The position numbers and the translations under genes are program-made. A DNA stretch of 26,427 nt from Lingula anatina. Its lineage: Eukaryota > Brachiopoda > Lingulata > Lingulida > Lingulidae. This document shows positions 1 to 8,653 of this stretch, piece by piece. The stretch lies in contig NW_019775455.1 of the NCBI RefSeq assembly GCF_001039355.2, positions 225,366 through 251,792 of the forward strand, read 5' to 3'. Numbering within the stretch: position 1 is the stretch's first letter; each line of letters begins with the position of its first letter. Below the pieces are notes generated by a model. It did no database searches. It was not told the DNA's origin and saw nothing but the letters and a program-made list of their open reading frames with translations.

Positions 1-120
1 ATCATACCATACCTTAACATACCAGCCATACCATACCAAACCATATCATACCACATCATACCATACCGTAACATACCAGCTGTACCAAATGAAACCATAT
101 CATACCTAATTAAACCATAA
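1..120. repeat. CATAC/ATACC pentamer array, left copy
   Basis: Degenerate tandem array of ATACC, ATCAT and AAACC-like words in RAD50 intron 3, directly downstream (in gene sense) of exon 3. The equivalent array is at 5041-5158 and is about 30 bp shorter in the aligned part, as expected for a length-variable minisatellite. Confidence 0.8.
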
Positions 121-130
121 CATGACATAC

Positions 131-232
131 CTTCTGCTGAGCTTCTATTGTTCTCTGGACGATACATATTTTGCCTTGAACATCTTGGAACTGTAGCCGC
201 ACTTGACCTCTGACTAGTGGCTCATTGGCAAT
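131..232 (-). CDS. rad50: RAD50 exon 3, left copy
   Basis: Thirty-four codons, from [10 protein letters not shown] to RTIEAQQK. The acceptor reads TTTCAG before the exon and the donor is AAG|GTATGT. Three differences from the right copy are all silent. Confidence 0.9.
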
Positions 233-352
233 CTGAAAGAAGAAGACCATGGTTAGAAGTGTGAAAAATACAATTTAAAGGCATCCTAAATAAAGCAGTA
301 TATCACAAGTCATAGGGTGGCACTTCCCTGCACTTGCATACAATTTTTTATT

Positions 353-407
<55 letters not shown>

Positions 408-1218
408 TAGTTATCAATGACTGGCTGTCACTTACATTGTTAAGTCATTCTATAGATTTCAGACGAAAACGCTGATATCAAGAACTTTTATTTTAGACAT
501 TATTTAGGTCTGACTTGGGAAAGATGAGTAGCTTTGAAGGATATGTAGATTTTGGGACAATTTCAAAAACGGATGGTATACGAGAATCTTGAATGTAGAA
601 AGTTATTGTGGCATATTTTGGAAGCACACACATATCTTAAACTATAAATAAAGATGGCATTAACTGACAAAATTTGTGATAACGCACTTGCTTTAAGGGA
701 GGGTAGTGGTTAAATACAAACAAACAATACCTTTGGGTCATGCACAAAAGCCTGTCCTCTGCCAGCCCCAGGTGGGAATTCTCCCGTTGTTGAGTACTTC
801 AAACTCTCTATGATGGTCTGAAAATAGATCATGATACAGTACATGTAGACTGTATGTAAATATACATGTGTATATAAATATATATATATGACCTTGACTG
901 CTGATATACACCTGTACATCTTTAAGAGCAGAATGGAAGTATTTCATAAATCTTCAGCATTTTACTAAGATACATGTGCATTAAAATGCGTCACTGTGAG
1001 TAGAGACAACATCAGCAGCAACTCAACAGACTTGCCAGCAAAGTACAGTAGACTGCAATGCATGTGTCTATGGAAAATGATGAGCTTACTGTTTTTCCTG
1101 TGCCATTGTCTCCTAATATGAGAGTGACTGGAGTGAAGAAATGTATGACTTGGCGGTCACTATCATCAGGGCCGAAGCTACGGATGCCCTGTATGCTCAT
1201 CTTTGTGATGCTCGCCAT
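131..1218 (-). CDS. rad50: RAD50, left copy, exons 1-3 in window (gene continues left)
   Basis: RAD50 is the SMC-like ATPase of the MRE11-RAD50-NBS1 complex, which tethers and processes DNA double-strand breaks and activates ATM in the nucleus. Coding exons on the minus strand are 1090-1218, 731-817 and 131-232, all phase 0 with GT/AG borders. The first residues follow the animal RAD50 N-terminus ([16 protein letters not shown]), with the Walker A loop GDNGTGKT at residues 36-43. Exon 2 carries the conserved stretch ending FVHDPK. Exon 3 encodes the [11 protein letters not shown] strand region. The start was chosen by family alignment. The rest of the gene should lie left of the window. The protein is identical to the right copy over these 106 residues. 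Confidence 0.92.
354..407. repeat. (TAA)n microsatellite in RAD50 intron 2, left copy
   Basis: About 18 uninterrupted TAA units. The orthologous tract in the right copy (about 5389-5437) is a few bases shorter, a typical allele-length difference. Confidence 0.97.
731..817 (-). CDS. rad50: RAD50 exon 2, left copy
   Basis: Twenty-nine codons ([16 protein letters not shown]...FVHDPK), acceptor TTTTCAG, donor AAG|GTATTG. It follows directly on the Walker A threonine of exon 1. Three silent differences from the right copy. Confidence 0.93.
980..988. other. Empty insertion site of the 173-bp transposon
   Basis: The 9-base word ATTAAAATG occurs once here, in RAD50 intron 1. In the right copy it occurs twice and flanks the inverted-repeat element (6015-6023 and 6197-6205). 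This is the pre-insertion allele. Confidence 0.85.
1090..1218 (-). CDS. rad50: RAD50 exon 1 with start codon, left copy
   Basis: Forty-three codons, ending exactly at the GKT of the Walker A motif with donor ACA|GTAAGC. The ATG is that of the family N-terminus, and a second Met at codon 7 matches the Met at the same place in vertebrate RAD50. Two silent differences from the right copy. Confidence 0.95.
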
Positions 1219-2130
1219 GATGAAACTTTGAAGATCGGTCTTTTTCAAAATGTTAAGCCCATGAATTTACTGTGAATTTTGAGTGAGAAATTTCCACTGA
1301 AAAGACAATTCCTGAATTCAATCAACCAATAATGTCAGTATGTGGAACGTACATAACTGTATAGTGCAATCATTAAATTTCAATGTAAGCAACCTTTAGA
1401 ATGACAATTACATTCATATTATGCACTAACTAGTAGCTTAGCCGGAGAGAAGAGAGAGAGAGAGAGAATATTCCCTGGGGACGTAAAGAACAATATTGCT
1501 AGTTTACAATTACATCATCTGGCTGATAAATGGCTACATTTGAACCCTCACCTATGACAAATATCATTGCATTTGTTCCCGCTTTCACTTCGGTCTGCTA
1601 CACAGCCTCGAGATCAAAACGAGGATCAACCAAGATAGGCTAGTCCCCTTAGGATAAGCTGTCCAAAGCTCATGAGCATCTGCGTTCTCTCGGTGCTAAC
1701 TGCATGATTGAGCAAGTCTTTTGCGTTTATTTTAAATTCATGTAACGTTACTTCTGCAGATCTGTCATTACCAATTTGTAAACCAGAACAATAGAGGCAA
1801 ATGACGCAAGAAAATAAGATTTGATTAAATCTCCCATTTTTGTGAGGTTAGCGTAGCAAGCAAACCTCTTAATTTGGATTGAGGAACAATTTCATCAGGG
1901 AGTCATTTATCCTGTCATCTCATATTGATGAAACTTTAATAAGTAGCATAGCGATTTTTTCCCAAACTACGGACAAGCTTTCTTACATTAACTGAAAATC
2001 CAAATAGCCTATTGTAGGCCTAACGCTTAATTATTATTAAAAAATAAATAAATAAAAGGTCCCAATGTAGGCCTACTATAGGGCCTCTGTCTCCCTAATT
2101 GGTAATAAAAGTACATCATATATTTTGAGT
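1219..2130. other. Spacer between NAT8-like stop and RAD50 start, left copy
   Basis: About 0.9 kb that must hold the 3' UTR of the NAT8-like gene and the RAD50 promoter, since both read leftward. It contains a GA tract (1445-1468). A minus-strand AATAAA (plus-strand 1726-1731), about 400 bases past the NAT8-like stop, is a possible polyadenylation signal. I see no clear TATA box or further exon. It is closely conserved with 6444-7346 in the right copy. Confidence 0.6.
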
Positions 2131-2850
2131 TCATTTAAACCAAAGAATGTCTGTTGCGTTCGATGGGATCTTTTCCTTAGTTAAGGGCATTCCAAACATG
2201 TAGGCAGTATGGGTAGACAAGGGATAGCCTGATTTGTTGAGTACCCGATCAATTTCTGAAAAACCACATTTTCTGTAGAGTGCTATGGCCCCTCTTTGAA
2301 ATTCTGAAGTATACAAAACGATGTGTTTGTAATTGTTATTTTTGCAAAAATTCACAGCTGTATGTATTAACGCCTTGCCTATTCCAAGCCTTCTGTATGC
2401 CGGCTCCACTGCCATTCTTTTAAGTTCCGCCATATCTTCGGTTTTTCGGGCAATTCCTATAGAACCGATGATTTTGTCTTCGTATTCTGCGACCCAAAAT
2501 CGACAACCCTGTCTGTCATAATACGCATACATATTATTCCTTTCAAGGATATCACTCGACTTAAGCTTATGGAAACCAATATGCATATTAGCTATACATA
2601 CTCCAACCCAAAGTCCGACTGCGGCAATGAGAGAAATTAAATAATCATTGAGTAGATAAAGTATGCTTAGAAACATGCCCAATGCTATAGTGCTTGCAGG
2701 TAGTTGGGTCATGCAGCGCTGCATTAAACCTCTTCGAATAGCATTGAACAAATTGTTCATAGCCAACTTCCAAACAAGTCGACACTCGTCTGAATTCGAG
2801 CTGATTCGGCGAATCCGCAATTTTCCCATCTGAAACTCCGAAGGCTTCAT
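2131..2850 (-). CDS. NAT8-like GNAT N-acetyltransferase, left copy
   Basis: An intronless 239-residue protein that resembles the NAT8/camello family, membrane-bound acetyl-CoA-dependent N-acetyltransferases of the ER and secretory pathway. NAT8 itself acetylates cysteine conjugates and lysines. A hydrophobic double segment at residues about 54-90, interrupted near LLNDY, would anchor it. The GNAT fold follows: FWVAEYEDKIIGSIGI (118-133), the acetyl-CoA loop RRLGIGKAL (153-161) and ALYRKCGF (190-197). Length is close to vertebrate NAT8 (about 227 residues). Met1 gives the longest frame; Met8 is an alternative start. The substrate cannot be told from sequence. It lies head-to-tail upstream of RAD50, with no sign of shared function. 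Confidence 0.88.
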   Translation of the reverse strand: MKPSEFQMGKLRIRRISSNSDECRLVWKLAMNNLFNAIRRGLMQRCMTQLPASTIALGMFLSILYLLNDYLISLIAAVGLWVGVCIANMHIGFHKLKSSDILERNNMYAYYDRQGCRFWVAEYEDKIIGSIGIARKTEDMAELKRMAVEPAYRRLGIGKALIHTAVNFCKNNNYKHIVLYTSEFQRGAIALYRKCGFSEIDRVLNKSGYPLSTHTAYMFGMPLTKEKIPSNATDILWFK

Positions 2851-3265
2851 ACCGGTACGTAGTTATCTGAGTCACTCAACAGACTCACCGAGCACGCTAC
2901 CAGAACATCGAAGCGAAGGTGGAAAAGACTATACATGTACATGTGCAGTACCTCTTCGGCTGCTCAAATAAGAGGAACTTTGACTTCTGCTTAATCGCTT
3001 ACTCTAGCTATTTATTGCATGGTTGCCGCTCATGCGGTTTGTTTTTGTCAATCTAGATTGTAGATAACTGAACTGCAGCAGTCTGCTACCATGCAGTACC
3101 ACGTAGAATCACTGACCTAGTGGCCCTCACCTGATGGGGAAAAGCTAGGCTTCTAATAGAAAGCTCGATCTTTCCTTACAAGAATCATAGGACCAGATAA
3201 TTTTTACTGTGCACGAAGAATGCCCACAATAAAATCGGAAAACGAAACATTCGCCACGAACACGT
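2851..3265. promoter_or_regulatory. 5' flank of NAT8-like gene, left copy
   Basis: Upstream sequence of the minus-strand NAT8-like gene, kept in both copies (compare 8067-8475), so it should carry its promoter and 5' UTR. I see no single decisive promoter element. Homology with the other copy breaks off at the ambiguous base. Confidence 0.4.
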
Positions 3266-3266
3266 N
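3266..3266. other. Ambiguous base (N) at duplication boundary
   Basis: The only N in the window. Left of it the sequence is the NAT8-like promoter block. Right of it come an AAAT microsatellite and then RAD50 intron 7. Homology between the two copies ends here, so it marks a probable assembly join or a badly resolved consensus. Confidence 0.9.
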
Positions 3267-3269
3267 TAA

Positions 3270-3290
3270 AAAATAAATAATAATAAAAAA

Positions 3291-3321
<31 letters not shown>

Positions 3322-3330
3322 AAAATAAAA
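3270..3330. repeat. (AAAT)n microsatellite next to the N
   Basis: Tandem AAAT/AATA units with a few interruptions, directly beside the ambiguous base. Low complexity of this kind is where contig ends and mis-joins often fall. Confidence 0.95.
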
Positions 3331-3531
3331 ATACTTCTGATTTTTGCCTAATTAAAGCATTATCTTTGTTCTTTTCAAATAATTTCTGAAGGAAATCACA
3401 AGAGTCTTAATTCACATTAGTCAGAAACATGGCAATGTTCATTCCCTCCTTGTCTATCATTCCAGTGAAATTTGCCCAGTGTAGAGTATTGAAGCTTTAC
3501 TTAAATGCTTTTGACCTTTTTTTTTTTTTAC

Positions 3532-3600
3532 CTCTGCAGCCTTTTCCTTGTTCTGTTTTAAGAACTTGATTTCAGTTTGGTACTGTTTTATGGTAACCAC
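3532..3600 (-). CDS. rad50: RAD50 exon 7, right copy
   Basis: Twenty-three codons ([10 protein letters not shown]...KEKAAE), acceptor TTTCTAG, donor GAG|GTAAAA. It matches the family's first coiled-coil residues. Last exon before the break at 3266. Confidence 0.88.
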
Positions 3601-5386
3601 CTAGAAAGGAGACATTTTATGAAAATAAGTTAGACTGATAGCAAGTTCAAACAAAAGCATATTCACTACAATTGTGTCAATAATGCTTATATATGATGCA
3701 ATATCATTCTCACAACTTTTGTTATTAAAAAAATTGGACTAATCTCAGATGTAGTCTCAAGTTGTCAATTATGATGACCCAGAGAAGTTATACTTGTCTA
3801 CATATCTAAATAAAGACAAGCAGCTTAAAAACATTTACAATATACTAAAAAAATTACCTGCTCCTTCTTAAACTTCTGTATTGTGTCCAAGGCCTTCACA
3901 TATCTGGTGGAGGCAAAGATGTCATCAAACTTTTGCTTTAAGGCTTTACCTTCACTAAGTGGCCTTAAAAAGTTAAAGTAAAGATTGTGTTAAGAACCTG
4001 ATATCATCATTAAATAAAATCTGATTCAGCAGTTTTAATAATTTAAGCCAGTAGGAACAGACACTACAAGTCACGGCAATATTAATCACATACAAAGAAT
4101 CCTTGGACTCTGAGGGAGTTATAAGAAAATCAAAAACCTGGTTAGGTTGCGTGAATTTTTTTAGAACTTTATTCATATATTTATCCCTGTCACATCTCAC
4201 CAATTGGAGTCTTCTTGGTGACAGAAGATGACATTCTGCAGAATAGGCTTGGACACCCCTAGGGACTGGACCATCTTGAAAAGGAAATAAATCATATCTT
4301 ATTCAACAAATATTTAAAACAAAAAAAGATAAATTATTAATATTCTTATGTTCTAGTTATGGAGTTAAGCTAGTATTTTTTTACTGTATATATAAAAATA
4401 TATATAATATAATTTTTAAGTGAATCAATGATAAAATGGTGAAAGCACTGTGATCAAATTTTTAGGTGTGAGCTTGGCAGCCTACTTATGTAATAACTTG
4501 AATTAAAACTAAGACCTTTACCATAACAAAAATGATAACCTTCCATATTCAGGTACGCTCTGGATAAAACTACTAGTATAATTAAAGCATAAACATTGTA
4601 TTTTTGAAATCAAATATCATTCAACTGTCTATGTATGACCATTCACAAAAAGTAGGATCTTATCACAAAGAAGAAAAAAAAAAATGTCTTGTCTCACCTC
4701 TCTGTCTATTTCTACACACTTAGAACTTGTGCTAACTTTAGAACCATCAGCACGCTTTCTCGTAATTAATCCCTCCAGCTGGCGAAATGTTATCTGCTTC
4801 GCCTAAAAAAAGGCACAAAGAATGTTCAATATAAGGTGTTATCATGAAAAGTCAAAATAGTTAACATCAAAATTGAAAATAGGAATTGGCAGCTCGAATG
4901 AAAACACTGCCAGGCCAAACAAAAATTTTCAAAACTTTTTTAATGCAGATGAAATTGTTACAGAATCGAACAAATCCATGAAGACCAGCATAAACTGTAA
5001 AGCCAGCTGATTTTGTTTATAACAAGTGTTATTTGTATTACAAAACCAGCCATACGATACCAAACCATATCATACCATACCTTAACCAGCCATACCATAC
5101 CAAACCATATCATACCACATCATACCATACCGTAACATACCATACCATACCACAGGATGACATACCTTCTGCTGAGCTTCTATTGTTCTCTGGACGATAC
5201 ATATCTTGCCTTGAACATCCTGGAACTGGAGCCGCACTTGACCTCTGACTAGTGGCTCATTGGCAATCTGAAAGCAGAAGACAATGGTTAGAAGTGTGAA
5301 AAATACAATTTAAAGGTATCGTAAATAAAGCAGTATATCACAAGTCATAGGGTGTCACTTCCCTGCACTTGCATACAATTTTTATT

Positions 5387-5438
<52 letters not shown>

Positions 5439-6443
5439 TAGTTATCAATGACTGGCTAGTCACTTACATTGTTAAGTCTTCCTATAGATTTCAGACGAAA
5501 ACGCTGATATCAAGAACTTTTATTTTAGACATTATTTAGGTCTGACTTGGCAAAGATGAGTAGCTTTGAAGGATATGTAGATTTTGGGACGATTTCAAAA
5601 ACGGATGGTAAATGAGAATCTTGAATGTAGAAAGTTATTGTGGCATATTTTGGAAGCACACACATATCTTAAACTATAAATAAAGATGGCATTAACTGAC
5701 AAAATTTGTGATAACGCACTTGCTTTAAGGGAGGGTAGTGGTTAAATACTTGTAAACAAACAATACCTTTGGATCATGCACAAAAGCCTGTCCTCTGCCA
5801 GCCCCAGGTGGGAATTCACCAGTTGTTGAGTACTTCAAACTCTCTATGATGGTCTGAAAATAGATCATGATACATGTAGACTGTATGTAAATACATGTAT
5901 ATATGTGTATATAAATATTTATATGACCTTGACTGCTGATATACACGTGTACATCTTTAAGAGCAGAATGGAAGTATTTCATAAATCTTCAGCATTTTAC
6001 TTAGATACATGTGCATTAAAATGGGGCCATAGCAATAGTCCGAAGGTTCAATAGTCTGAAGGTTCATTGGTCCGAATATTCACTATAGAACCTTCAGACC
6101 AATGAACCCTTGAATAAAAAATCGATGAAAATGTTACCACTTTTCGGACCAATGAACCTTCGGACCAATGAACCTTCGGACTATCGAGACGCCCCCATTA
6201 AAATGTGTCACTGTGATCCTAGTTCAATTAGACAGAAGAGACAATATCAGCAGCAACTCAACAGACTTGCCAGAAAAGTAGACTGCATGTGTCTATGGAA
6301 AATGATGAGCTTACTGTTTTTCCTGTGCCATTGTCTCCTAATATGAGAGTGACTGGAGTGAAGAAATGTATGACTTGGCGGTCACTATCATCAGGGCCAA
6401 AGCTACGGATGCCCTGTATGCTCATCTTTGTGATGCTTGCCAT
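3532..6443 (-). CDS. rad50: RAD50, right copy, exons 1-7, broken off after exon 7
   Basis: Seven coding exons on the minus strand: 6315-6443, 5767-5853, 5166-5267, 4698-4802, 4201-4274, 3858-3963 and 3532-3600. They total 672 bases and join in frame to 224 residues. Walker A GDNGTGKT is at residues 36-43. The Q-loop region FCHQEDSNW is at residues 158-166 (Gln161), and the protein then enters the start of the first coiled-coil arm ([19 protein letters not shown]). No stop or frameshift is present. Full-length animal RAD50 has about 1,310 residues. The remaining arm, zinc hook and C-terminal ATPase half (signature motif, Walker B) are missing here, because the next sequence leftward is the N and then another NAT8-like gene. 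The cut-off is most simply an assembly artefact. Confidence 0.93.
3858..3963 (-). CDS. rad50: RAD50 exon 6, right copy
   Basis: One base completing the Trp codon of exon 5, plus 35 codons ([16 protein letters not shown]...KKEQ). Acceptor TTTTTAAG, donor CAG|GTAATT. Highly conserved RAD50 segment after the Q-loop. Confidence 0.93.
4201..4274 (-). CDS. rad50: RAD50 exon 5 with Q-loop, right copy
   Basis: Twenty-four codons plus two bases ([15 protein letters not shown], then the Q-loop CHQEDSN, then TG of Trp). Acceptor TTTTCAAG, donor TG|GTGAGA. The Q-loop glutamine contacts the ATP-bound metal in this family. Confidence 0.93.
4698..4802 (-). CDS. rad50: RAD50 exon 4, right copy
   Basis: Thirty-five codons ([15 protein letters not shown]...KCVEIDRE), acceptor TTTTTTTAG, donor GAG|GTGAGA. 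Corresponds to the LEGVITR and SSKCAEIDRE region of vertebrate RAD50. Confidence 0.92.
5041..5158. repeat. CATAC/ATACC pentamer array, right copy
   Basis: Counterpart of the array at 1-120, in RAD50 intron 3 next to exon 3. The duplicated homology enters the window's left edge within this array (base 1 corresponds to about 5069). Confidence 0.8.
5166..5267 (-). CDS. rad50: RAD50 exon 3, right copy
   Basis: Thirty-four codons identical in protein to the left copy. Acceptor TTTCAG, donor AAG|GTATGT. Confidence 0.9.
5389..5437. repeat. (TAA)n microsatellite in RAD50 intron 2, right copy
   Basis: About 16 TAA units. Orthologous to 354-407 and slightly shorter. Confidence 0.97.
5767..5853 (-). 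CDS. rad50: RAD50 exon 2, right copy
   Basis: Twenty-nine codons, protein identical to the left copy. Acceptor TTTTCAG, donor AAG|GTATTG. Confidence 0.93.
6015..6205. mobile_element. MULE-like MITE with 9-bp target duplication
   Basis: A 173-bp element (6024-6196) absent from the left copy and bounded by the direct repeat ATTAAAATG (6015-6023, 6197-6205). Its ends are long inverted repeats of about 54 bp. Both inward-reading ends contain ATAGTCCGAAGGTTCA, followed by further GGTTCATTGGTCCGAA-type units, so each arm is itself a short tandem array. It has no coding capacity. A 9-bp duplication with long inverted ends is typical of Mutator-like (MuDR) elements, so it is probably a non-autonomous member. 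It sits in RAD50 intron 1 and should leave splicing intact. Confidence 0.88.
6315..6443 (-). CDS. rad50: RAD50 exon 1 with start codon, right copy
   Basis: Forty-three codons from ATG to the Walker A GKT, donor ACA|GTAAGC. Identical protein to the left copy. Confidence 0.95.
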
Positions 6444-7346
6444 GATGAAACTTTGAAGATCGGTCTTTTTCAAAATGTTAAGCCCACGAATTTACTGTGA
6501 ATTTTGAGTGAGAGATGTCCACTGAAAAGACAATTCCTGAATTCAATCAACCAATAATGTCAGCATGTGGAACGTACATAACTGTAGTGCAATCATTAAA
6601 TTTCAATGTAAGCAACCTTTAGAATGACAATTACATTCATATTATGCACTAACTAGTAGCTTAGCTGGAGAGAAGAGAGAGAGAGAGAACATTCCCTGGG
6701 GACGTTAAGAACAATATTGCTAGTTTACAATTACATCATCTGGCTGATAAATGGCAACATTTGGACCCTCACCTATGACGAATATCATTGCATTTGTTCC
6801 CGCTTTCACTTCGGTCTGCTACACAGCCTCGAGATCAAAACGAGGATCAACCAAGATAGGCTGGTCCCTTTCGGATCAGCTGAAGCTCAGCATATGCGTT
6901 CTCTCGGTGCTAACTGCATGATTGAGCAAGTCTTTTGCGTTTATTTTAAATTCATGTGACGTTACTTCTGCAGATCTGTCATTACCAATTTGTAAACCAG
7001 AACAATAGAGGCAAATGATGCAAGAAAATAAGATTTGATTAAATCTCCCATTTTTGTGAGGTTGGCGTAGCAAGCAAACCTCTTAATTTGGATTGAGGAT
7101 CAATTTCATCAGGGACTCATTTATCCTGTCATCTCATATTGATGAAACTTTAATAAGCAGCATAGCGATTTTTTTTTCTAAACTACGGACAAGCTTTCTT
7201 ACAATAACTGAAAATTCAAATAGCCTTTTGTAGGCCTAATGCTTAATTATTATTAAAAAATAAATAAATAAAAGGTCCCAATGAAGGCCCACTATAGGGC
7301 CTCTGTCTCCTTAATTGGTAAAAAAAGTACATCATATATTTTGAGT
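6444..7346. other. Spacer between NAT8-like stop and RAD50 start, right copy
   Basis: Counterpart of 1219-2130. Includes a GA tract at 6667-6689 and a short AAAT run near 7258. No additional exon seen. Confidence 0.6.
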
Positions 7347-8066
7347 TCATTTAAACCAAAGAATGTCTGCTGCATTTGATGGGATTTTTTCCTTAGTTAA
7401 GGGCATTCCAAACAGGTAGGCAGTATGGGTAGACAAGGGATAGCCCGATTTGTTGAGTACCCGATCAATTTCTGAAAAACCACATTTTCTGTAAAGTGCT
7501 ATGGCCCCTCTTTGAAATTCTGATGTATACAGAACGATGTGTTTGTAATTGTTATTTTTGCAAAAATTCACCGCTGTATGTATTAACGCCTTGCCAACTC
7601 CAAGCCTTCTGTATGCCGGCTCCACTGCCATTCTTTTAAGTTCCGCCATATCTTCGGTTTTTCGGGCAATTCCTATAGAACCGATGATTTTGTCTTTGTA
7701 TTCTGCGACCCAAAATCGACAACCCTGTCTGTCATAATACGCATACATATTATTCCTTTCAAGGATATCACTCGACTTAAGCTTATGGAAACCAATATGC
7801 ATATTAGCTATACATACTCCAACCCAAAGTCCGACTGCGGCAATGAGAGAAATTAAATAATCATTGAGTAGATAAAGTACGCTTAGAAACATGCCCAATG
7901 CTAAAGTGCTTGCAGGTAGTTGGGTCATGCAGCGCTGCATTAAACCTCTTCGAATAGCATTGAGCAAATTGTTCATGGCCATCTTCCAAACAAGTCGACA
8001 CTCTTCTGAATTCGAGCTGATTCGGCGAATCCGCAATTTTCCCATCTGAAACTCCGAAGGCTTCAT
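7347..8066 (-). CDS. NAT8-like GNAT N-acetyltransferase, right copy
   Basis: Same 239-residue intronless protein as at 2131-2850, with nine mostly conservative amino-acid differences (for example Ile/Val in the acetyl-CoA loop, here RRLGVGKAL, and Glu124 to Lys). The two hydrophobic segments (about 54-90) and all GNAT motifs are intact. Both copies look functional. They are either alleles or recent duplicates. Substrate unknown. Confidence 0.88.
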   Translation of the reverse strand: MKPSEFQMGKLRIRRISSNSEECRLVWKMAMNNLLNAIRRGLMQRCMTQLPASTLALGMFLSVLYLLNDYLISLIAAVGLWVGVCIANMHIGFHKLKSSDILERNNMYAYYDRQGCRFWVAEYKDKIIGSIGIARKTEDMAELKRMAVEPAYRRLGVGKALIHTAVNFCKNNNYKHIVLYTSEFQRGAIALYRKCGFSEIDRVLNKSGYPLSTHTAYLFGMPLTKEKIPSNAADILWFK

Positions 8067-8653
8067 ACCGGTGCGTAGTTATCTGACGAGTCACTCAACA
8101 GACTCACCGAGCACGCTACCAGTCATCGAAGCGAAGGTGGAAAAGACTATACTTGTACCTCTTCGGCTGCTCAAATAAGAGGAACTTTGACTTCTGCTTA
8201 ATGGCTTACTCTAGCTATTTATTGCATAGTTGCCGCTCATGCGGTTTGTTTTTGTCAATCTAGATTGTAGATAACTGAACTGCAGCAGTCTGCTACCATG
8301 CAGTACCACGTAGAATCACTGACCTAGTGGCCCTCACCTGATAGGGGAAAAGCTAGGCTTCTATAGAAAGCTCGATCTTTCCTTACAAGAATCATAGGGC
8401 CAGACAATTTTTACTGTGCACGAAGATAAATAGTAAGGGAATGCCCACAATAAAATCGGAAAACGATCAACATTCGCCAACATATAGATGATCGCGATGG
8501 TATTATGTCGAAATATCAAAATACCTGCCGAACCTTGCCGGAGCTATATTTCCAATAAAAGCGTCTGAAAGGGGGTCACGTGATCATTTGACCTATATCT
8601 GATAGATGTAAACAATGAATTTCCACTCGAAGCTTGCAGATTTTATAGAGGAT
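8067..8653. promoter_or_regulatory. 5' flank of NAT8-like gene, right copy
   Basis: Upstream region of the minus-strand NAT8-like gene. The first 400 bases are conserved with 2851-3265, and the rest is unique to this side. It contains the palindromic E-box TCACGTGA at 8576-8583, a USF/TFEB-type site, about 510 bases before the start codon. A regulatory role is inferred only. Confidence 0.35.

Larger units (their letters stand above)
1..3265. repeat. Left copy of ~3.3 kb direct duplication
   Basis: This block matches the block at about 5069-8475 in the same orientation, base for base apart from scattered substitutions and indels. It holds the NAT8-like gene and RAD50 exons 1-3, both on the minus strand. 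Homology runs off the left window edge and ends on the right at or just before the ambiguous base at 3266. By eye I count about 20 differences over the 720-base NAT8-like gene and 8 over 318 bases of RAD50 exons. The copies also differ by a 173-bp transposon, a 13-bp indel and microsatellite lengths. The divergence is of the size expected between alleles of a very polymorphic animal, though a young true duplication cannot be excluded from sequence alone. Confidence 0.95.
5069..8475. repeat. Right copy of ~3.4 kb direct duplication
   Basis: Partner of the block at 1-3265. Unlike the left copy inside this window, it continues leftward into RAD50 exons 4-7, and rightward into unique DNA beyond about 8475. 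It is longer mainly because of the inverted-repeat transposon at 6024-6196 and an indel after 8420. Confidence 0.95.

Noticed and set aside
3973-4203. 76-codon minus-strand open frame
   Set aside because: Runs through RAD50 intron 5 and only touches the edge of exon 5; a by-product of the real gene.
6110-6346. Plus-strand open frame over the MITE and RAD50 exon 1
   Set aside because: Antisense shadow of RAD50 exon 1 extended by transposon sequence.
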